From assembly GCF_016906535.1 (NCBI RefSeq), contig NC_057377.1, positions 1,984,001-2,048,000 on the forward strand: 64,000 nt of DNA, in the 5' to 3' direction. Positions 24,021 to 37,013 of this stretch are shown in pieces. Positions within the stretch are counted from its first letter, which is position 1; each line of letters begins with the position of its first letter. Both the position numbers and the translations under genes were made by a program. This DNA is from Rhizoctonia solani (taxonomy: Eukaryota > Basidiomycota > Agaricomycetes > Cantharellales > Ceratobasidiaceae). The notes under the pieces were generated by a model. It had not been told where the DNA came from. It made no database searches and was given only the letters and a program-made list of their open reading frames with translations.

Positions 24021-27000
24021 CTAAAGCTCATCCTTGACCTTTTCCTTGGTCGTCTCCTCCGCCTTGGCCGAGCTCGTCGAGCTTGTCGTCTGCGCCTTTT
24101 TCACAGCCCGAACCTTGGGCTTCCTCTTCATCAACTTTTGCACAAGACTCTGCATCTTCATCCCCCTCGAGTTCATATCGGCCGTGACCAAGACTGGATC
24201 TACGTGTTTTGGTAAGCTCTTCTGGACGTCGACTCGTTCGTTCAGGTAGACTTCGTTCTCGGCCATGAGCGACTCGACCTCTTGAACCTCCTTTTCGGTA
24301 AATTCGGCCATGGGAGCGAGAGGTTCGTGTTCGCCATCAGGATCGGACTCGACGAGTTTGTTAAAGGCTTCGATCTTGGTCCTGTTTTCTTTGGCGGAAG
24401 AAACGAACAACTTGGCCGCGAACATGGCTTGCTGCAAGTCCTTGAGGGCCTTGGGGCCGGTCTCGGCTTCCTTGTACCTGTGTTGAATGGGTTTCTCCAT
24501 TGTTCTGAATAATAAATTAGTATTCGCTCGTGCTCGGACGTGAATTTAACTCACTCAATCTCGTCACGTTTGGCCCACAGTTCCTTGGCGTTCGCGTGGG
24601 ACCCAGCACCATCAAGCCATTCCATAGCAGCATCGACAGCCTCCTCAATCTTGGCCCTCTCTTCGGGTGTCGAGAAGCCATTGAACGGAGACTCGTCCGA
24701 GTCGTCGGAAAGCAAGCGGCGGAGACGGTACAAAAATCCTTCGAGGTTGTTGTATGCTTCCTCACGTTCACGTTTGGCCGAGGCAGCGGCATTGAGAGCG
24801 ATCAGGCTATCAAGGTGGCAATAAGTATCAAGTATCACATGCACGGTCGGATTACGTACCGTTTGCGAGCAGCCTTCTTCTCATCGAGGGACAGCGGCTT
24901 GATAGTCACGGGTTCGATGGTTGCAGTGATAGGAATCGACTCGAGCTTCTCGACAGGTGCCTTGGGCTCATCTTCAACCTTGGTTCCTTCGGAAACAGAA
25001 GCAGTACTGGTCTCGGTACCAGTTGTAGTGCTCGAAGATCCTCCAAACAGGTTCTTGAGCTTGCCTATAATTCTCATAAGCTCCGGGCCTTTGAAATGCA
25101 GCGTACAGACACACCAGTGAAACTGTCATCCTTGACGGTACCAACCACAGCCGCCTCGGTGATGCTCGCCAAACCACTCTCTGAATAGAGGAGGGTGAGT
25201 TTGACAGCAGCATCGGTTGCTCCGCGTTCAGTGAGGTTATTGTATGCGGTTTCTACGCCGGAGATGGTATACCGAAGTGTAGGAACATTTGCGCCAGGTT
25301 GACCGGCAGGCCTAGAAATATATTAAATGAATAAACCACGACAAAATCAAGACGACTCAAGACTCACTCAATCTCCTTGAATCCAACGACAACATCAAAG
25401 TCTTGTTTGCGCTTGAGAGTCAAGGTCTTTTTAACTCCAGTCGCAGACCTAACCGGGAATACCACGTTGGTAATGGTGCGAGGATTGCCTAATCAAATGG
25501 CTGTTAATAAACGAAATAAATAAAAAGCAGGGACCTGGTACACACCATCCTTGCCCTTGTTCTCGGCGGTATAGCTAAGGAAGACCTCACGAACGACTGC
25601 ATCCTGGACTTTGATTGGTTTGGTCCTGAATTGGCGGGAGAGGGAAGCGCCATAGAACGCAGTGCCGAGAACGCAGGCCTCGTCCGCGTTGACATTGGTA
25701 GCAATTTTGGCCCTAAGTCAAGATAAGCAGAGTGTTCAAGCCAGGAGTTGATACACTTACGATCCAACCGTGCTCTTCAAAACTGTCTGGACAAAGGGAA
25801 CGCGTGTATTACCACCATGAAGAATAACGCTCTCGACGTCCGCCTGCAACCACATAAAACGTTCGTCTCTACGCGTATAATCAAGAAAACACGCGACTCA
25901 CAAGCCCGACATCTGTTCCGTCAAGAGCATCCAACATTGGTTGCTGGAACCTCCAGAACAAATCCTCAGTCGCCTTGTCGAATTCCTTTCGCTCGAGTTT
26001 GGTCTTGAAATCCTGGTCGGCGACAAGTCCTTCCACGCCCGCATTGGCCTCGGTATTAACACTCAGAATTGCCTTGATACGCTCAGCCTCCCTAGTCAGC
26101 TTGGCATACGAACGATCAATCAACTCGGACTTGAGATTCGACGGGATCTTGGACTCGAGAAGAGTTTGGATTCGTCGAGTGAGCTCGGTACCAGAAGCGA
26201 GTGTGTCAAAGCCCGATCCAAGGACGGTGATTTGGGTGATGTTTTCGGGTTTGGCGGATTTTTTTATGGCAGGGGTAGTTGTGGTATGGAAGGAAACGAG
26301 GGTAGCCCGGGTAGCAGCAGCGCCAGAGTCGTATATCATGTGAACCTCTCGAGTGGGGAACTGCCTTGTCATAGCGTAGTTCACGGCGACTGGAATAGGG
26401 TTAGCAAATTCCCATCTGCCATTAAAAGGGAACTTACTCGCTGTTCCGTCATTGACGAGAGTGATGAGTTTCATTCCAGCAATCTCGGTCGCGTCAATAA
26501 CCGCTTGTCGTTGGAATTGAGTAAAGTATCCAGGAACCTAATCGAATTTGTATTAAATAAGGAATTTAACTTTGAAAGCAAGACGAGGCGCACCGTCACA
26601 AGGATATCCCGAACGTTTTCGCCTGCAACACTGCTTGCTAGTTCTCGAACATAGTCCAGCTGCATGGCTACCAGCTCCTCGACCGAGTATTCATCTCCGT
26701 TTGGTCTTTTTGCGGCAAAGGTATTCCGTGAAGTGTGTCCAAAGGCGATTTGGGCGGCTGACGTGTAGTAAGATGTCGTACCCGAGTCGAATAGTACGCC
26801 CTGCACAGGCTTTAGACCTGAAAAGGTGTCGCTGGGGAACCGAGTCGCCTAGACCGGCAGGGAATAAGCATGCGTGTATGCATCAGGTGATTGAGGAAAC
26901 TTACCAGGTTACGCCCATCCTGCCCAAATAGCCTATCTTCACCCTTCCAGCCAACCACACTCGCAATCTTTCTTTTCGAGTCTCGATCGAGTACAACGTC

Positions 27001-27117
27001 AAATGGCACACCAGGCTTCATAAGCGCGACTTTCATGGTATCGGAGCCATAATCGACAGCGAGAATCGAGGCCAACGCCGGCGAACATAGCGCCAGTAGC
27101 GCCACGAGGGGGATCAT
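24021..27117 (-). CDS. LHS1: ER-lumenal Hsp70 (Lhs1/HYOU1/GRP170 type)
   Basis: Large Hsp70 of the ER lumen, nucleotide exchange factor and holdase for Kar2/BiP. The ATG at 27115-27117 gives a signal peptide MIPLVALLALCSPALAS, then ILAVDYGSDTMKVALMKPG. The ATPase domain shows VVGWKGEDRLFGQDG, VPGYFTQFQR, LVNDGTAS, MIYDSGAAATRATLV, ITVLGSGFDTLASG and VILHGGNTRVPFVQ. The C-terminal half has an acidic/Ser-Thr stretch (SSSTTTGTETSTAS), long helices (NAAASAKREREEAYNNLEGF) and a Lys-rich tail ending KEKVKDEL, a classic ER retrieval signal. Multiple short introns. About 850 residues, as usual for Lhs1. The longer frame to 27153 starts with TTG and is not used. Confidence 0.93.
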
Positions 27118-27235
27118 CCTTGCAAGGGGGTTCTTCCGAGGACCAGCCTGCAAGTCGATTTATTAATGTGCTGGACGAGGTCGAGCTGGCGTTGTGACGT
27201 GGAGACACGTTGAAACTTAATGGTAACTTATCCTC

Positions 27236-27243
27236 ATCACGTG
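27236..27243 (+). promoter_or_regulatory. RTCACGTG (Cbf1-type) site upstream of LHS1
   Basis: ATCACGTG about 120 bp upstream of the LHS1 ATG (27117). Confidence 0.45.
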
Positions 27244-28774
27244 CTTCGCGTAAGCGCCGAAGCTTTACCGCCGGGCCGCCCCAGTCAGATGATACTTGGC
27301 TGAGTTCGCTTCGCAATCACGTATTTCTGCCGAGTCGCGCTTTATATGGGTCCCTCGCATATAATTCTATCTCTGTATCGGCTAGTATAATATGCACGCG
27401 TTCCGGCTCTTGCGCTGGCGGTCCGGGTCTTAGAAGCCACTGGGTCCATGTCACCTTCTACGCACTCATCTTTGGTTTATACCCATGACGGAGTATTCGA
27501 GCAACTTCTACAAGCTGATATTATGCATTACAAGGGTCCTTTCATGACAAAGGCCTGGGACCATGACTTCAGACCGCATAAATCAGTCTATTCTAACATT
27601 TTTGGCAGAGTCATTATGTCAGCAAGCGCGTACCCTCTAAGGCTCATTTTTATACATGATTCAACTGGCCCAACACAATAAAAAAGTTACCTTCCATCCT
27701 CTGTACAAGATACGAGAGTATAACTCTCAACGGAACACATGTGTTTATTATTATAGTGACTTCTAGTTTTGCAGATTTTCTACATATCTTAGGTCTAGGA
27801 AGTAACCGTTTGGCAGTCAAATGATCATTATCCCGTTCGTAAACTTCTCACTAAAGTCCCGGGTCGAACATTTCATTTATTCATGCGTTCAATCAATGAG
27901 CCACATCTTAACAACTCATCTCCTCAGAATATAGAGCTCATTGTTTACCCGTTTCACTGTGCATTTCTCACCAATTACTCAGGATGATACGCGATCGCGC
28001 TCTCGAATTAGGATACATGGGTTATTGTACCCGTTTGGGCGCCCCCTTAGCAATATGACTTTCAATTTTGCGCAATTGAGCCTCCCCCCCCCCCAAAATG
28101 GCCAATGGTCGTCTTCATTTCCATTTTGTTGTTTTTAAACCATGCTCCCCCCGATTTATTATAAATACCTGGTTTCAGCACTGCTCTCGATCGAGCATTA
28201 TCAGCCTCCATAGTCACACAGTGAAATCTATGATAAATTTTCTGGTCGACCCAATGAGAGAGATTGTTACGATGACACGGTCTATCACAGATATATATCT
28301 GTCCTGAGATGCATTCTAAAACGTAAGAAAACTATGCTTGAATTTAACTAAGGTGGTCTGTCATACCCCCCGTAGGGGTTAACAGTATCCTACTGGCTCT
28401 GGGTGGCCGTGGGACAGCTGGTTTCCCTTGGTACAGATGAGAACCCTTCGAGTACAGCGAATCCTTGGCCTACCTTGTTTTTGAGTAACAGGGCTTTTCT
28501 CGATTTCAGTCTGGAACATAGGTTACTCCTTTTTCATATTAGCCCCTCGTCTTGTATTAGTGACAGGTCTAGCATCACTCTCTGTTGCCATGCTAAAATC
28601 CTATCATTCCTACTCAACAATCATCACCAATACATAGATAGAGCACAACAGAGTACAAGGCTAGTCTTTACATTAACTGTGGCAACAGATCATTAGGAAT
28701 AAGTCAAACATCGAGCGCTTCTGTCAGATGGCAAATTCCCATGATATCTCGAACAGCCTCGTTACTCTACTGTT
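27244..28774. other. Intergenic region
   Basis: About 1.5 kb between the LHS1 promoter and the 3' end of the first tyrosinase gene. A C-run is present at 28085-28094. No gene is supported. Confidence 0.5.
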
Positions 28775-30054
28775 TCACTCGTCGTCGTCATACTAGCATA
28801 GTGTTTCAGTGAGTAAAGTAGACATGTGAAGCCAATAACTCGTACCTTATAGCATAGTCCGTTAGATAGAGTGTCCATAAGACTCTCGACCGATCGATCA
28901 TCCCCAAGTCCCATAAATTTCATCGTATCTTGCAAGCTCGCATTGTAGTCGGTCGTATTCTGTACAGTATTACCCTGGTAGTCCGAGAGACGAGTTGCAT
29001 TCCTCCCCTGCCAGAGCGTCCACAGGCGGTCGACCTGTGAATGATGCAGGAAGAACTGGGGTAGCGTTAGCCGAGAGAGAACGCAAGACAAGAAAAAAAA
29101 AAGTGACATACGAGGGGTTCGTTAGGCGAATAGTTTTGGCGCAAGTCGGCGCCGACCGCCCCATGAATCAGGTCATGAGGTGAGCCTTGGCAAGGGGGTA
29201 AATACAAATTTCATTGATAGGAAGAGGCTGGCTTACGCTCGGAGGTGTTCCAAAAGCGCATATAGTCCGGATATTCCATGATTCTGTTCACTGTCGAGCT
29301 TGTCCAGTTTCCGGCCATTTCGTTGGTTACGGGGAAGCTACGCTGCAGGCAATGCGGCTCAGGTATGTTAACCTATTCATTGGTATTGAGTACAAAAGGT
29401 TGGTGTCAGAATATACAAGTCGGCATTACGTACCTGGAACCCGGCATATGGGCCATTGTCAACGCAGACTGCAGTTCCATTACCCTCTGGAGTGCTGGGG
29501 CCTCCAAATCCTGTAACGGGGTCGAATATGGGCGCGTTTCTGAATGCGCTTGCGCTGTCCGCGTTGCGGGTCCAATCCCAGTAGGGCATTGGATCTGTAT
29601 ATCCACATTCACTAAGATCCTGTGAGATTATATGCGTCAGTGCAGTGAACTGGTATGCCATGTACTAGGTGCTTGCCCGTTCACGCAAAACGACAAAGTA
29701 ACGGTGCCAGGGATACAGTGCAGCGACTCTGTGAACTAAACCAAAGTTTGGCATCAATTTTTCCTCCCCACTAATCGACTACCCACCTATTGGCTCGCTC
29801 TGGACATGTACATAGCTGTAATCGTCAAACAGTGACTTGCTCACTCCTCCGGATTCGACTATGCTGGGCTTGGTCTGCAGACATTTGACAGCCTTGTGGA
29901 AGGCGTCCCGTTTGGACTGTGAGAGAGTGCTCCACTCCCTGCGAATGGCGGGGTTGGTGCACTCGGATCGCTTGGTAGGAGCAAGGAGAGCACCGGGAAA
30001 TGCAAGCAAGAGACTAGCCCAGAAGAGAACGGTGTGAGGGCTTGTTGGCAGCAT
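28775..30054 (-). CDS. Secreted short tyrosinase, copy 1
   Basis: Type-3 copper enzyme oxidising monophenols or diphenols to quinones. The start MLPTSPHTVLFWASLLLAFP gives a signal peptide; then TNPAIRREWSTLSQSKRDAFHKAVKCLQTKPS. The CuA part has the His in DAFHKAV, DDYSYVHV and VAALYPWHRYF. It continues MPYWDWTRNADSASAFRN, NEMAGNWTSSTVN, and the CuB part with FFLHHSQVDRLWTLWQGRN. The last exon encodes only YDDDE before the stop at 28775-28777. About 350 residues, without the long C-terminal lid domain of mushroom PPO. One intron (29620-29676) has a GC donor where copy 2 has GT. Likely roles are melanin or phenolic oxidation. Confidence 0.88.
29620..29676 (-). other. GC-AG intron in tyrosinase copy 1
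   Basis: Donor gcaagc after LRER, acceptor ctcacag before DLSECGY. Copy 2 has the same intron with donor gtaaag after LREK. Confidence 0.7.
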
Positions 30055-30132
30055 GCTTATGTGGATCGAGACTCGCTAGTGAAAGGTAAGAAACCAAGAG
30101 CGGGATGCCAGAGATGAGCGCGAAATGCGCTC

Positions 30133-30139
30133 ATTTATA
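30133..30139 (-). promoter_or_regulatory. TATA box of tyrosinase copy 1
   Basis: GGGTATAAATGAG on the minus strand, about 80 bp before the ATG. The same phrase precedes tyrosinase copy 2, and similarity continues down to the start codon in both. Confidence 0.6.
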
Positions 30140-31919
30140 CCCATTTCAAGCTCGATAGCTTTGCGTATGCGCCAAATGCGCTATGCTTATGTTCGGTCAT
30201 ATGATGTTAACTAAGGATACATCAAGCCGTGTAGCCTCAGGGTTATTCAACCCGCTGCCAAGAAGTTGCCAGAGTCCGTTGGTTCAAGATTTTTATCTTC
30301 CGCGACGTTCAGTTTCATCTCTATTGAGTTAAGCTCTGCAATTGGGCGCAAAAGGTGTCTTGTACAATGGATGAATTGATATCATGATGTCACGGCTTCG
30401 CACCCTACTAGATTTCACTCCTCGTCTGGGCTCTAGGTATGAGGCAAGGTGTCAAATTTGTGTGTCCACAAAATAGGGAATAATTTCGCCAATCTATATG
30501 AAAATAATAGTTCGATGAGGATTAACTAGCTCAAGGGTATTAGATCATGTGTATTACTTGTGGTGCCAATGGCACGGTGTATTAGCAAGTGGCGATCGAA
30601 TTCAAGCGGATGTTCCTTTTCTTATCAAAGGGGGGGGGGGCAAAGGGAATGGTTGAATAGTTGGCCAATGAAAACCTCCAATGCAGATGGGCTTGTCGTG
30701 GATGTAAATTGATTACAAATAGATTGGAACAGGCGGAACTAGAGGTCTTAGCCGGGTACGAACTTTAAAAATGTACCCGTTAACGGTTCGATGCCGGGAC
30801 AAAAGTAAGCTATATTACCATATTCAAGTTTATCTAACCAAGTTCTTGGGGTCGCCTTCGTTCGAAGCATGCCGCCTCCTCCATAAGCAGCAAGAGAAGG
30901 CTTGGAGTGGCTAGTTAGATTACAAACTTACTCTCGCTTATGGCTTCTATTAGTACTTTGATGAAATGTAATGTTAGCCAAGCATAGGTTCGCCAGCTCT
31001 TGAAACGTAGGCGCAGGATGCTACGAGTATAATCGAGGTTCGAAAATTACCCTTTGTCTCTAGTTCCTGCATCTTTCGCCAGCATATATAGACCTAGACA
31101 TACTCCATATTTGTTCGAGCGCGTCTTCAACAAATACTGTGGCATGCCCATCCCAGTTCTCTTTTTTTTGGGCGGCGTTCTTATATTTGCCATATTGATA
31201 CCTTAAAACCCTTTCGAGTCAGTCCACATGACTGATATTTCGAGACCCGCTTCCGCCTAACGTTTTTCTCGGTCTAAGCAAGGCGATCATTTTGATAGTG
31301 TAATGAAATGGATAATCAAATCTGGGAGTGTGTAGCACTGTAAGTGGTTGTTTAAGGTGAGTGGTACCAGCTTCGGAGCTGTATGCATACGAATGTATCA
31401 TAGCTTGTACTACATTTGCGTGGAGAATAAGGAAAGGAAAACACGCGCTCATTCGTATGTAACATTCCAAATACGTCATATGTAATTCGTATGTGAATAA
31501 TAGAGCTATTTACTATATAGTGAATATAAAGGTTTACTACCTAATTAATTTTCAAGAACAAGAGCTCAGCTTCTCAGTATTCATTAAGACTTTTTGAATG
31601 GTTGTGAATGATTTATATGTTTCAATTCAAGGTTATGAATGACTTGAAGTGGCCTACAAATACTGGTATCCTCGCAAGCGCTCGAATGTGATAAGCCACC
31701 AGAGTGACAAACAATAACGTCATACTCGGTCTAATCGCTCACGTTATGCTTGGACCTCGGCGGCCAGCACAGCGTTGAAGCAGTATTTCAACAGCATTAG
31801 TCGCAGCACTCACACTCTGGCCTCGACTAGCTCCAGACATATCGAACTGCGTTAACTAGACTTATTGTATCAACTGAGACTGGGGGTGTATTAATATTGA
31901 CTTGAAATTCGGACGAATC
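30140..31919. other. Intergenic region
   Basis: About 1.8 kb. A G-run occurs at 30631-30640. No supported coding region or RNA gene. Confidence 0.5.
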
Positions 31920-33364
31920 ATGCCCCAGGAATTATTGACGCTTCCACCTGTATACTGCGTCGTGGGAATATACAGACTTTTAACTGATCCGTTGATCCGA
32001 CAGCCAGTTTGGTGAGTTGTGGTAATTATTAGCCATCCCAATGCAGGAGGACTAGTCGCACAGATAGAGTTTCCACCCATTTGCCTCACAGGGCGTTTCT
32101 GCATATCAGCTGTACTTACGCTTGCTTTCAAATCTAGGGACAAGTGCAGGCATGGTGTCCGTCGTGGCGGACTTGTGGGTCTCTTTTGGGCCGCACTCAC
32201 ATGGAAACTCCAAAAAGCTTTTGTGGGCTACTTTCTGCTGAGGTATACTTCTTATAAGTCCAGTTCCCGATCAGAAACTGATGAGATATCAGTACACCAC
32301 GCTTCACAGGACTCTCTAACGATCGTGTATTCGGATATCAACTACCTTTAGATGTCGGAACTTGTTTGTTGCCCTCGTTTTCATACCTCGACCTCGCTAA
32401 CTTCTTTTCTAGACGCAACCTTACTCTTCCTGGGAGACCAGATCACAGGAATTATCAACTTTTTCCTTTCACGGAATCTTGGGATCGCGCGAGACAGGGC
32501 ATGGGATCAAACCATGACTAGTCGTGGAAAGGAAGAATCATTTTGGGGCGGGTATGTAGAAGGTTTGTCTTTCCTTGTCTACTGTTGCAGCAGTCACTCA
32601 GGATTTTATCTCGACGAGTAGAATGGGAGAAACCGCCCCACGTAACAACAGATCCACCCAAATGGGAAAAGCACGTGGGAAATAAAGTCTTGCGTATTGT
32701 GATTTCCAAGTGTGAGTCTTGTCTCTTGTCAGGGAATAGACAAAACTAAATTAAAGAACAGTAATTCTGGCGCCGTTGAACTTTATTCCTTTTCTGGGAC
32801 TGGGCATCTCGGCTTGGATGAAGGCGCTCAGTACAAGTAGAGGATTGCATTCTCCTGTAAGCGCTCCCTATCTGAGATGGCATGCAACCCCTAATGCATA
32901 GGTTAGTACTTCAAGTTGAAAAAAATGACCCCGAAAGAGGTAGCTGTATTTGTAGAAGAGAGGAAATGGGACTATCGAGGTGCACTAGGATACTTTATTT
33001 CCAATAGGCGTGAACTGACATCATAAATGCAGCGTTCGGGTTCACAGCGGCCCTTCTCGAGTCTATTCCTATTATCGGAATTGGATTTACCATAAGCAAT
33101 CGGATTGCGAGCTGTATGTGGGCACATGGTACTTTTATTTCTTTTATTTCTGTATCCGATAATATCAAACTGATCCAACTGAAATTACTTTGATGATCTT
33201 ACGCAGACCTCGAAAAACGTCAAGATCTATTCCGGCGGGGTGAGATTAAGCCCCTCCCACCTCGAATTGTGACGTTGGATAATGGCGAAAAGCTGGAGCT
33301 TGCACCAAGCAGGCATGCAGGTGCTGGATTCACAAAGGAAGAGGTCACAGGAGGGCGAAACTAA
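31920..33364 (+). CDS. RRT8/Lds-like (EI24-superfamily) membrane protein
   Basis: Multi-pass membrane protein resembling fungal outer-spore-wall proteins Rrt8/Lds1/Lds2, which sit on lipid droplets and membranes. The exon model gives MPQELLTLPPVYCVVGIYR, IRQPVW-DKCRHGVRRGG, FWAALTWKLQKAFVGYFLL, DVGTYATLLFLGDQITGIIN, FWGGILSRRVEWEKPP, LILAPLNFIPFLGLGISAW, YFKLKKMTPKEVAVFVEERKW and the family-typical FGFTAALLESIPIIGIGFTI-SNRIASCMWAHDLEKRQ, ending ...TKEEVTGGRN. Seven or eight exons; the first intron (32012-32137) is longer than the rest and may hide a small exon. The start at 31920 is the first ATG in the open frame. Family assignment is moderate. Confidence 0.65.
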
Positions 33365-35474
33365 ATGTACCATCGAAAAAGTGTATTTTCGAACTAACTG
33401 TATAAATGTATGCTTTTGAAGTAGGGTGTAGAAGATCAAATTCGTGTGTATGTGACGGACTACACCTCGATTAAAACCAAGTTCGAGTATAATCTGTCCT
33501 ATATTAGTATGACTCCGCGCTACGTGCATCCACGCGCCCCTTAGCACTACTCAACAGAATCCATGTCATCTAAAGCTTCAGCTTTCTGTAAGATGTACAA
33601 CACATGCACGCTATATCACTTCTAAATGAAACCCAAAAAGCTCGGGAGCTCAATGTGGTGTTGGCGATGAAGGAATCTTTTGGAAGGAAAAGCGGAGTTG
33701 ACTGATGTGCAAGCCCATTTTTGGAGGCTCCGGGAATACTGTGACGAGTGCCATATTACACTGTCAAACGCACCCCCCCCCCTTTGATCTGGGATTAAGG
33801 GACTATATAACTTCTTACCCATGTGTTGGCCCATTGCGGTAAGCACACGGATCCAGCAATAAGGGCCAATTCTCAACTCCTTCGTTATCAGAGCTCTTAC
33901 CAGGCACCGACCTCGATCTAATGCACCCACTAGGGACTCTTTAGTGGAACTAAACCTGTTATATTACCCCCTTCCAGCTGTAGTTAAGTACACATTGAAT
34001 ACTCCCTATTGTGCATCGTGCCTCCTGTATCCTCACCTGGTGACGAGCCAACAAAATAGACATAGTAGAGTATTTTATCTAAGAAATACTTTTCACGCAT
34101 CGCCACACGACCCAGAGTACCAAGCTTTAACAGGACACATGAACGCTGAGAACGGGAAAAGCTACACGAGGTTGTGGCACGGACGCGGCGTCAAAAATAA
34201 AGGGTGGTCACCCAAATAACCATGATGGAACCAGGGGTGGGGTTTGATGCGGTCTTAAAGTTCGGAGTTCTAGCCTTTCAGATTCACGATGGGGACAGGT
34301 TGTTTTAGAAATGATATATTCTGAGTGAGACGTGGATGGGGAGGAAAAAACGGTTCAAGCGAAGCCCGGACGATCCGACATGTGCCATGAGAGCCCCCGG
34401 AGGATTTGGTGATGCGATATCTTGAGTGAACGAGATCGAAATGAACCATATAGCGCAATCATTCGCCGGAGCCAATGAGTCAAGCAGTTGACGGCTCACG
34501 TAGTTGGTCGTCCATCGAAGATTTTCGAACAAAGTTACTACCGTGACATGATACGATACCTTGACGGCATCATAATGGCTACTGCAGCAAGTAGATACAT
34601 GGAGGGGGACGTGGAAACCGCTGAGCCAGAGATGTCAGGCGCGTATAAACGCCAGGATAAGCGCCAATGGCGCTAATTGCCTGTGGCTGAGGAACGAACC
34701 CCAAGCCCCGTCCACGAACCAGGAAGTCACGCTGATTGCCCCAGCTCGGGGACACGATGGTTCACAAAGGCCCGTATGGGTAGGTACCTATTTACGTCCG
34801 GCCGAGTGAACGTACAATGCCTATCCCCGAGGCACTATCTCACATGCCTGCACTGAAGGGCAATAAAAGGCCCGGCCACACAGTCTTATGTTAGAACAAG
34901 TCTAAACCTCTCTGTGTGCTAATCCTGTAGTACTGGGATCATATACCATTGAAGAGGAAACAGAAGCGTTGCTGTACAAAGTTAAACAGGAGCAGAGCAC
35001 AACTAGCATACTGAATCAGGGGTATATCTTATGTACATTTTCAGGCACAGTCAACTCAGAATAAATATACGATAATAAAATAATAAAGACGGTTTCATGT
35101 GAAATGCTTAGTAGGTTTCATCAAATTCTGCCTACATAATAGTGGCTGCCCAGATACCTATGTTGCTGGAAGATCCAATAATTAAGCCCTACACACCATG
35201 ATTTTATTCGGACGCTCCGCTTACCTCTTAAAGATTATCCCTGTATATCATGCTGAATCCAATGGTGCATATGTGGATCTCGATTTCTCCCAAATCCTCT
35301 CCATTGCTATGCGAATCGTCGGTACATTCTGAGGTGCAGTGCTGTATGCGGATTTCACAGATTCGGATATATGGGTTTGTAAGTTACTAATAGATCGAAG
35401 TGTCTTATCCTTCTTCCCCTTCTATAGTTTTAGTTGCGGTCTGCGTCAGACTTCTACAAATTCTGGGTACTGAA
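33365..35474. other. Intergenic region
   Basis: About 2.1 kb with scattered short frames and no recognisable protein. A palindromic GCGCCAATGGCGC occurs near 34661-34673 and a C-run at 33771-33782. Confidence 0.45.
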
Positions 35475-37013
35475 TCATCTACGTACCCGGTGTTTCACCA
35501 ATATCTGTGTATTTTGCTCGTACATCTCCCCCACTGTTGTTACCACCTCCCCCGTCACTAGCTCAATAATCTCCTCGACCCCTTGTTCAACAATCCGAAC
35601 AACACCATCTTTTGCAGTTTGGTTCGCCACCCCCCAGACCGTGTCCCAGACCTCCCAAATCTTCACCCACATTGCGGCTGTCTTGGGATTCTTATTGGAG
35701 TCCTCTGTCTCTCTTACCGCCCGCTGAGCTCCTTCGAGGGACGCGCCAGATGCTGCCTTGAAAGCTATTTCGAAAATATCGCCATGTAGCTTTCTGTATG
35801 CTGTACACCGACTCATATTTTCTTGATCAGTTGCCGGTTCGATAGGCTGTAACGGTCCCGACTGTCCATGGGCGGCGTCGCGAGCGGCAGGTAGACCCAT
35901 TTTGAGCGCCTCGTTCCAAACGTGGATCCATTGAGCATCACCAAAAATCAAGCTCTTTATACGAGATCTATTTTTCTGTTGTTCCCCAAACGCCAATGGC
36001 TCCGAGCCATCCCCCGCTTGAACGGCAGCCACCATATCAAGGATAAGATCCCATATGATTCTAACGAGCTTTTCTTCTAACTTGGGCTTGAAATCATCGG
36101 CCAGCTTTTGGACCCAAAGCCGTTGTTCAACCTGCTTATTGGTTTCTACCCGCTTTTCCCACAGATCTGCAAGAAGGTCGTTTTCCCCCGAGGCGACCTG
36201 ATCACGCATCTTACTATAGAGGAGATCTTTGAGCCCTAAGTGCATTTGCATCTTCAGGACCTGATGAAGAACGAAGCGCATGGAACTCGGTGGAAGCTTC
36301 CAGACGATACGGTTCCCAAAGGACATCCCGTCTTGAATGGTGGAGTCTGTTTTTACGCGTATTGCAGTAATAACGTTTAAAACGATGCCCAACAAAACCT
36401 TGACGGTCTTGTTGGTCAATGACCGGGCCAGTCCATCCCGCTTTGGTTCTAAGTATTTTGCAATATCACTTGGAGATGGTACGCTGAAGGGGAAAGTGTG
36501 CCGGGTTACGACAAGAATGATCGTCCAAGAAAAGAAGTAGCAGTTGTATTTAAGCAGGTCATAGTAGCGCGCTTCACGATCTTGAGAGATCGAAAAACAT
36601 ACCGAGATCACCAAGAGGAGATCGGTACCTGGAGGCAGGTTCACTTCAATCTCACATATAGACCCGGCGGTTATCATGATGAGATGCTCCTTTGGCACAA
36701 AGCACCGGTCATCCGCGGCGTGGCGATGGGAGGCTGGGAGAACGGTTTCAAAAAGGAGAGTGCCCAGATTCCCTGTTTCGGGGCGCCTGTCAAATCGCCA
36801 TACTGTTCCATTATCTAAATGAGCAAGGACAAACCGATGGGGAGGCTTGCCACGGTCTACTCTCACTTGCAAGCTTTTGACTTCACTCGAATTCGACTTG
36901 CGGAGCCTGCGATACCAATCGAAAGTCTCACCTTCGCCCCAATTATCTGTGAATTCCATAGGAACCCGAGTGATCTTTGAACCAAAGGGAATGGAAGAGC
37001 CGAGAGCGGGCAT
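35475..37013 (-). CDS. Unrecognised protein with His...Asn-Cys motif, family member B
   Basis: A 512-codon single frame from the first ATG (37011-37013), MPALGSSIPFGSK; the open frame goes further only through a TTG. It is a paralogue of the protein at 7688-10048: HRFVLAHLDNGTVWRFDRR (His 59) and YYDLLKYNCYFFSWTIILVV (Asn 157, Cys 158) match QHEFILL and LYTLSQFNCFFYCWNIV. The strand-like HRFVLAHLDNGTV and the NC at a helix start resemble permuted NlpC/P60-LRAT folds; this is inference. The C-terminal 330 residues are predicted by eye to be helical (KDLLYSKMRDQVASGEND, LEEKLVRIIWDLILDMV), with no enzyme motif I can name. The 5' flank is partly duplicated at 38740-40150. Confidence 0.72.
   Translation of the reverse strand: MPALGSSIPFGSKITRVPMEFTDNWGEGETFDWYRRLRKSNSSEVKSLQVRVDRGKPPHRFVLAHLDNGTVWRFDRRPETGNLGTLLFETVLPASHRHAADDRCFVPKEHLIMITAGSICEIEVNLPPGTDLLLVISVCFSISQDREARYYDLLKYNCYFFSWTIILVVTRHTFPFSVPSPSDIAKYLEPKRDGLARSLTNKTVKVLLGIVLNVITAIRVKTDSTIQDGMSFGNRIVWKLPPSSMRFVLHQVLKMQMHLGLKDLLYSKMRDQVASGENDLLADLWEKRVETNKQVEQRLWVQKLADDFKPKLEEKLVRIIWDLILDMVAAVQAGDGSEPLAFGEQQKNRSRIKSLIFGDAQWIHVWNEALKMGLPAARDAAHGQSGPLQPIEPATDQENMSRCTAYRKLHGDIFEIAFKAASGASLEGAQRAVRETEDSNKNPKTAAMWVKIWEVWDTVWGVANQTAKDGVVRIVEQGVEEIIELVTGEVVTTVGEMYEQNTQILVKHRVRR

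Noticed and set aside
25941..26654. 237-codon plus-strand frame
   Set aside because: It is antisense to the LHS1 ATPase domain and has no motifs.
30735..30805. tRNA-like patch with GGTTCGATGCC
   Set aside because: No matching A box, acceptor stem or anticodon arm can be folded at the right spacing.
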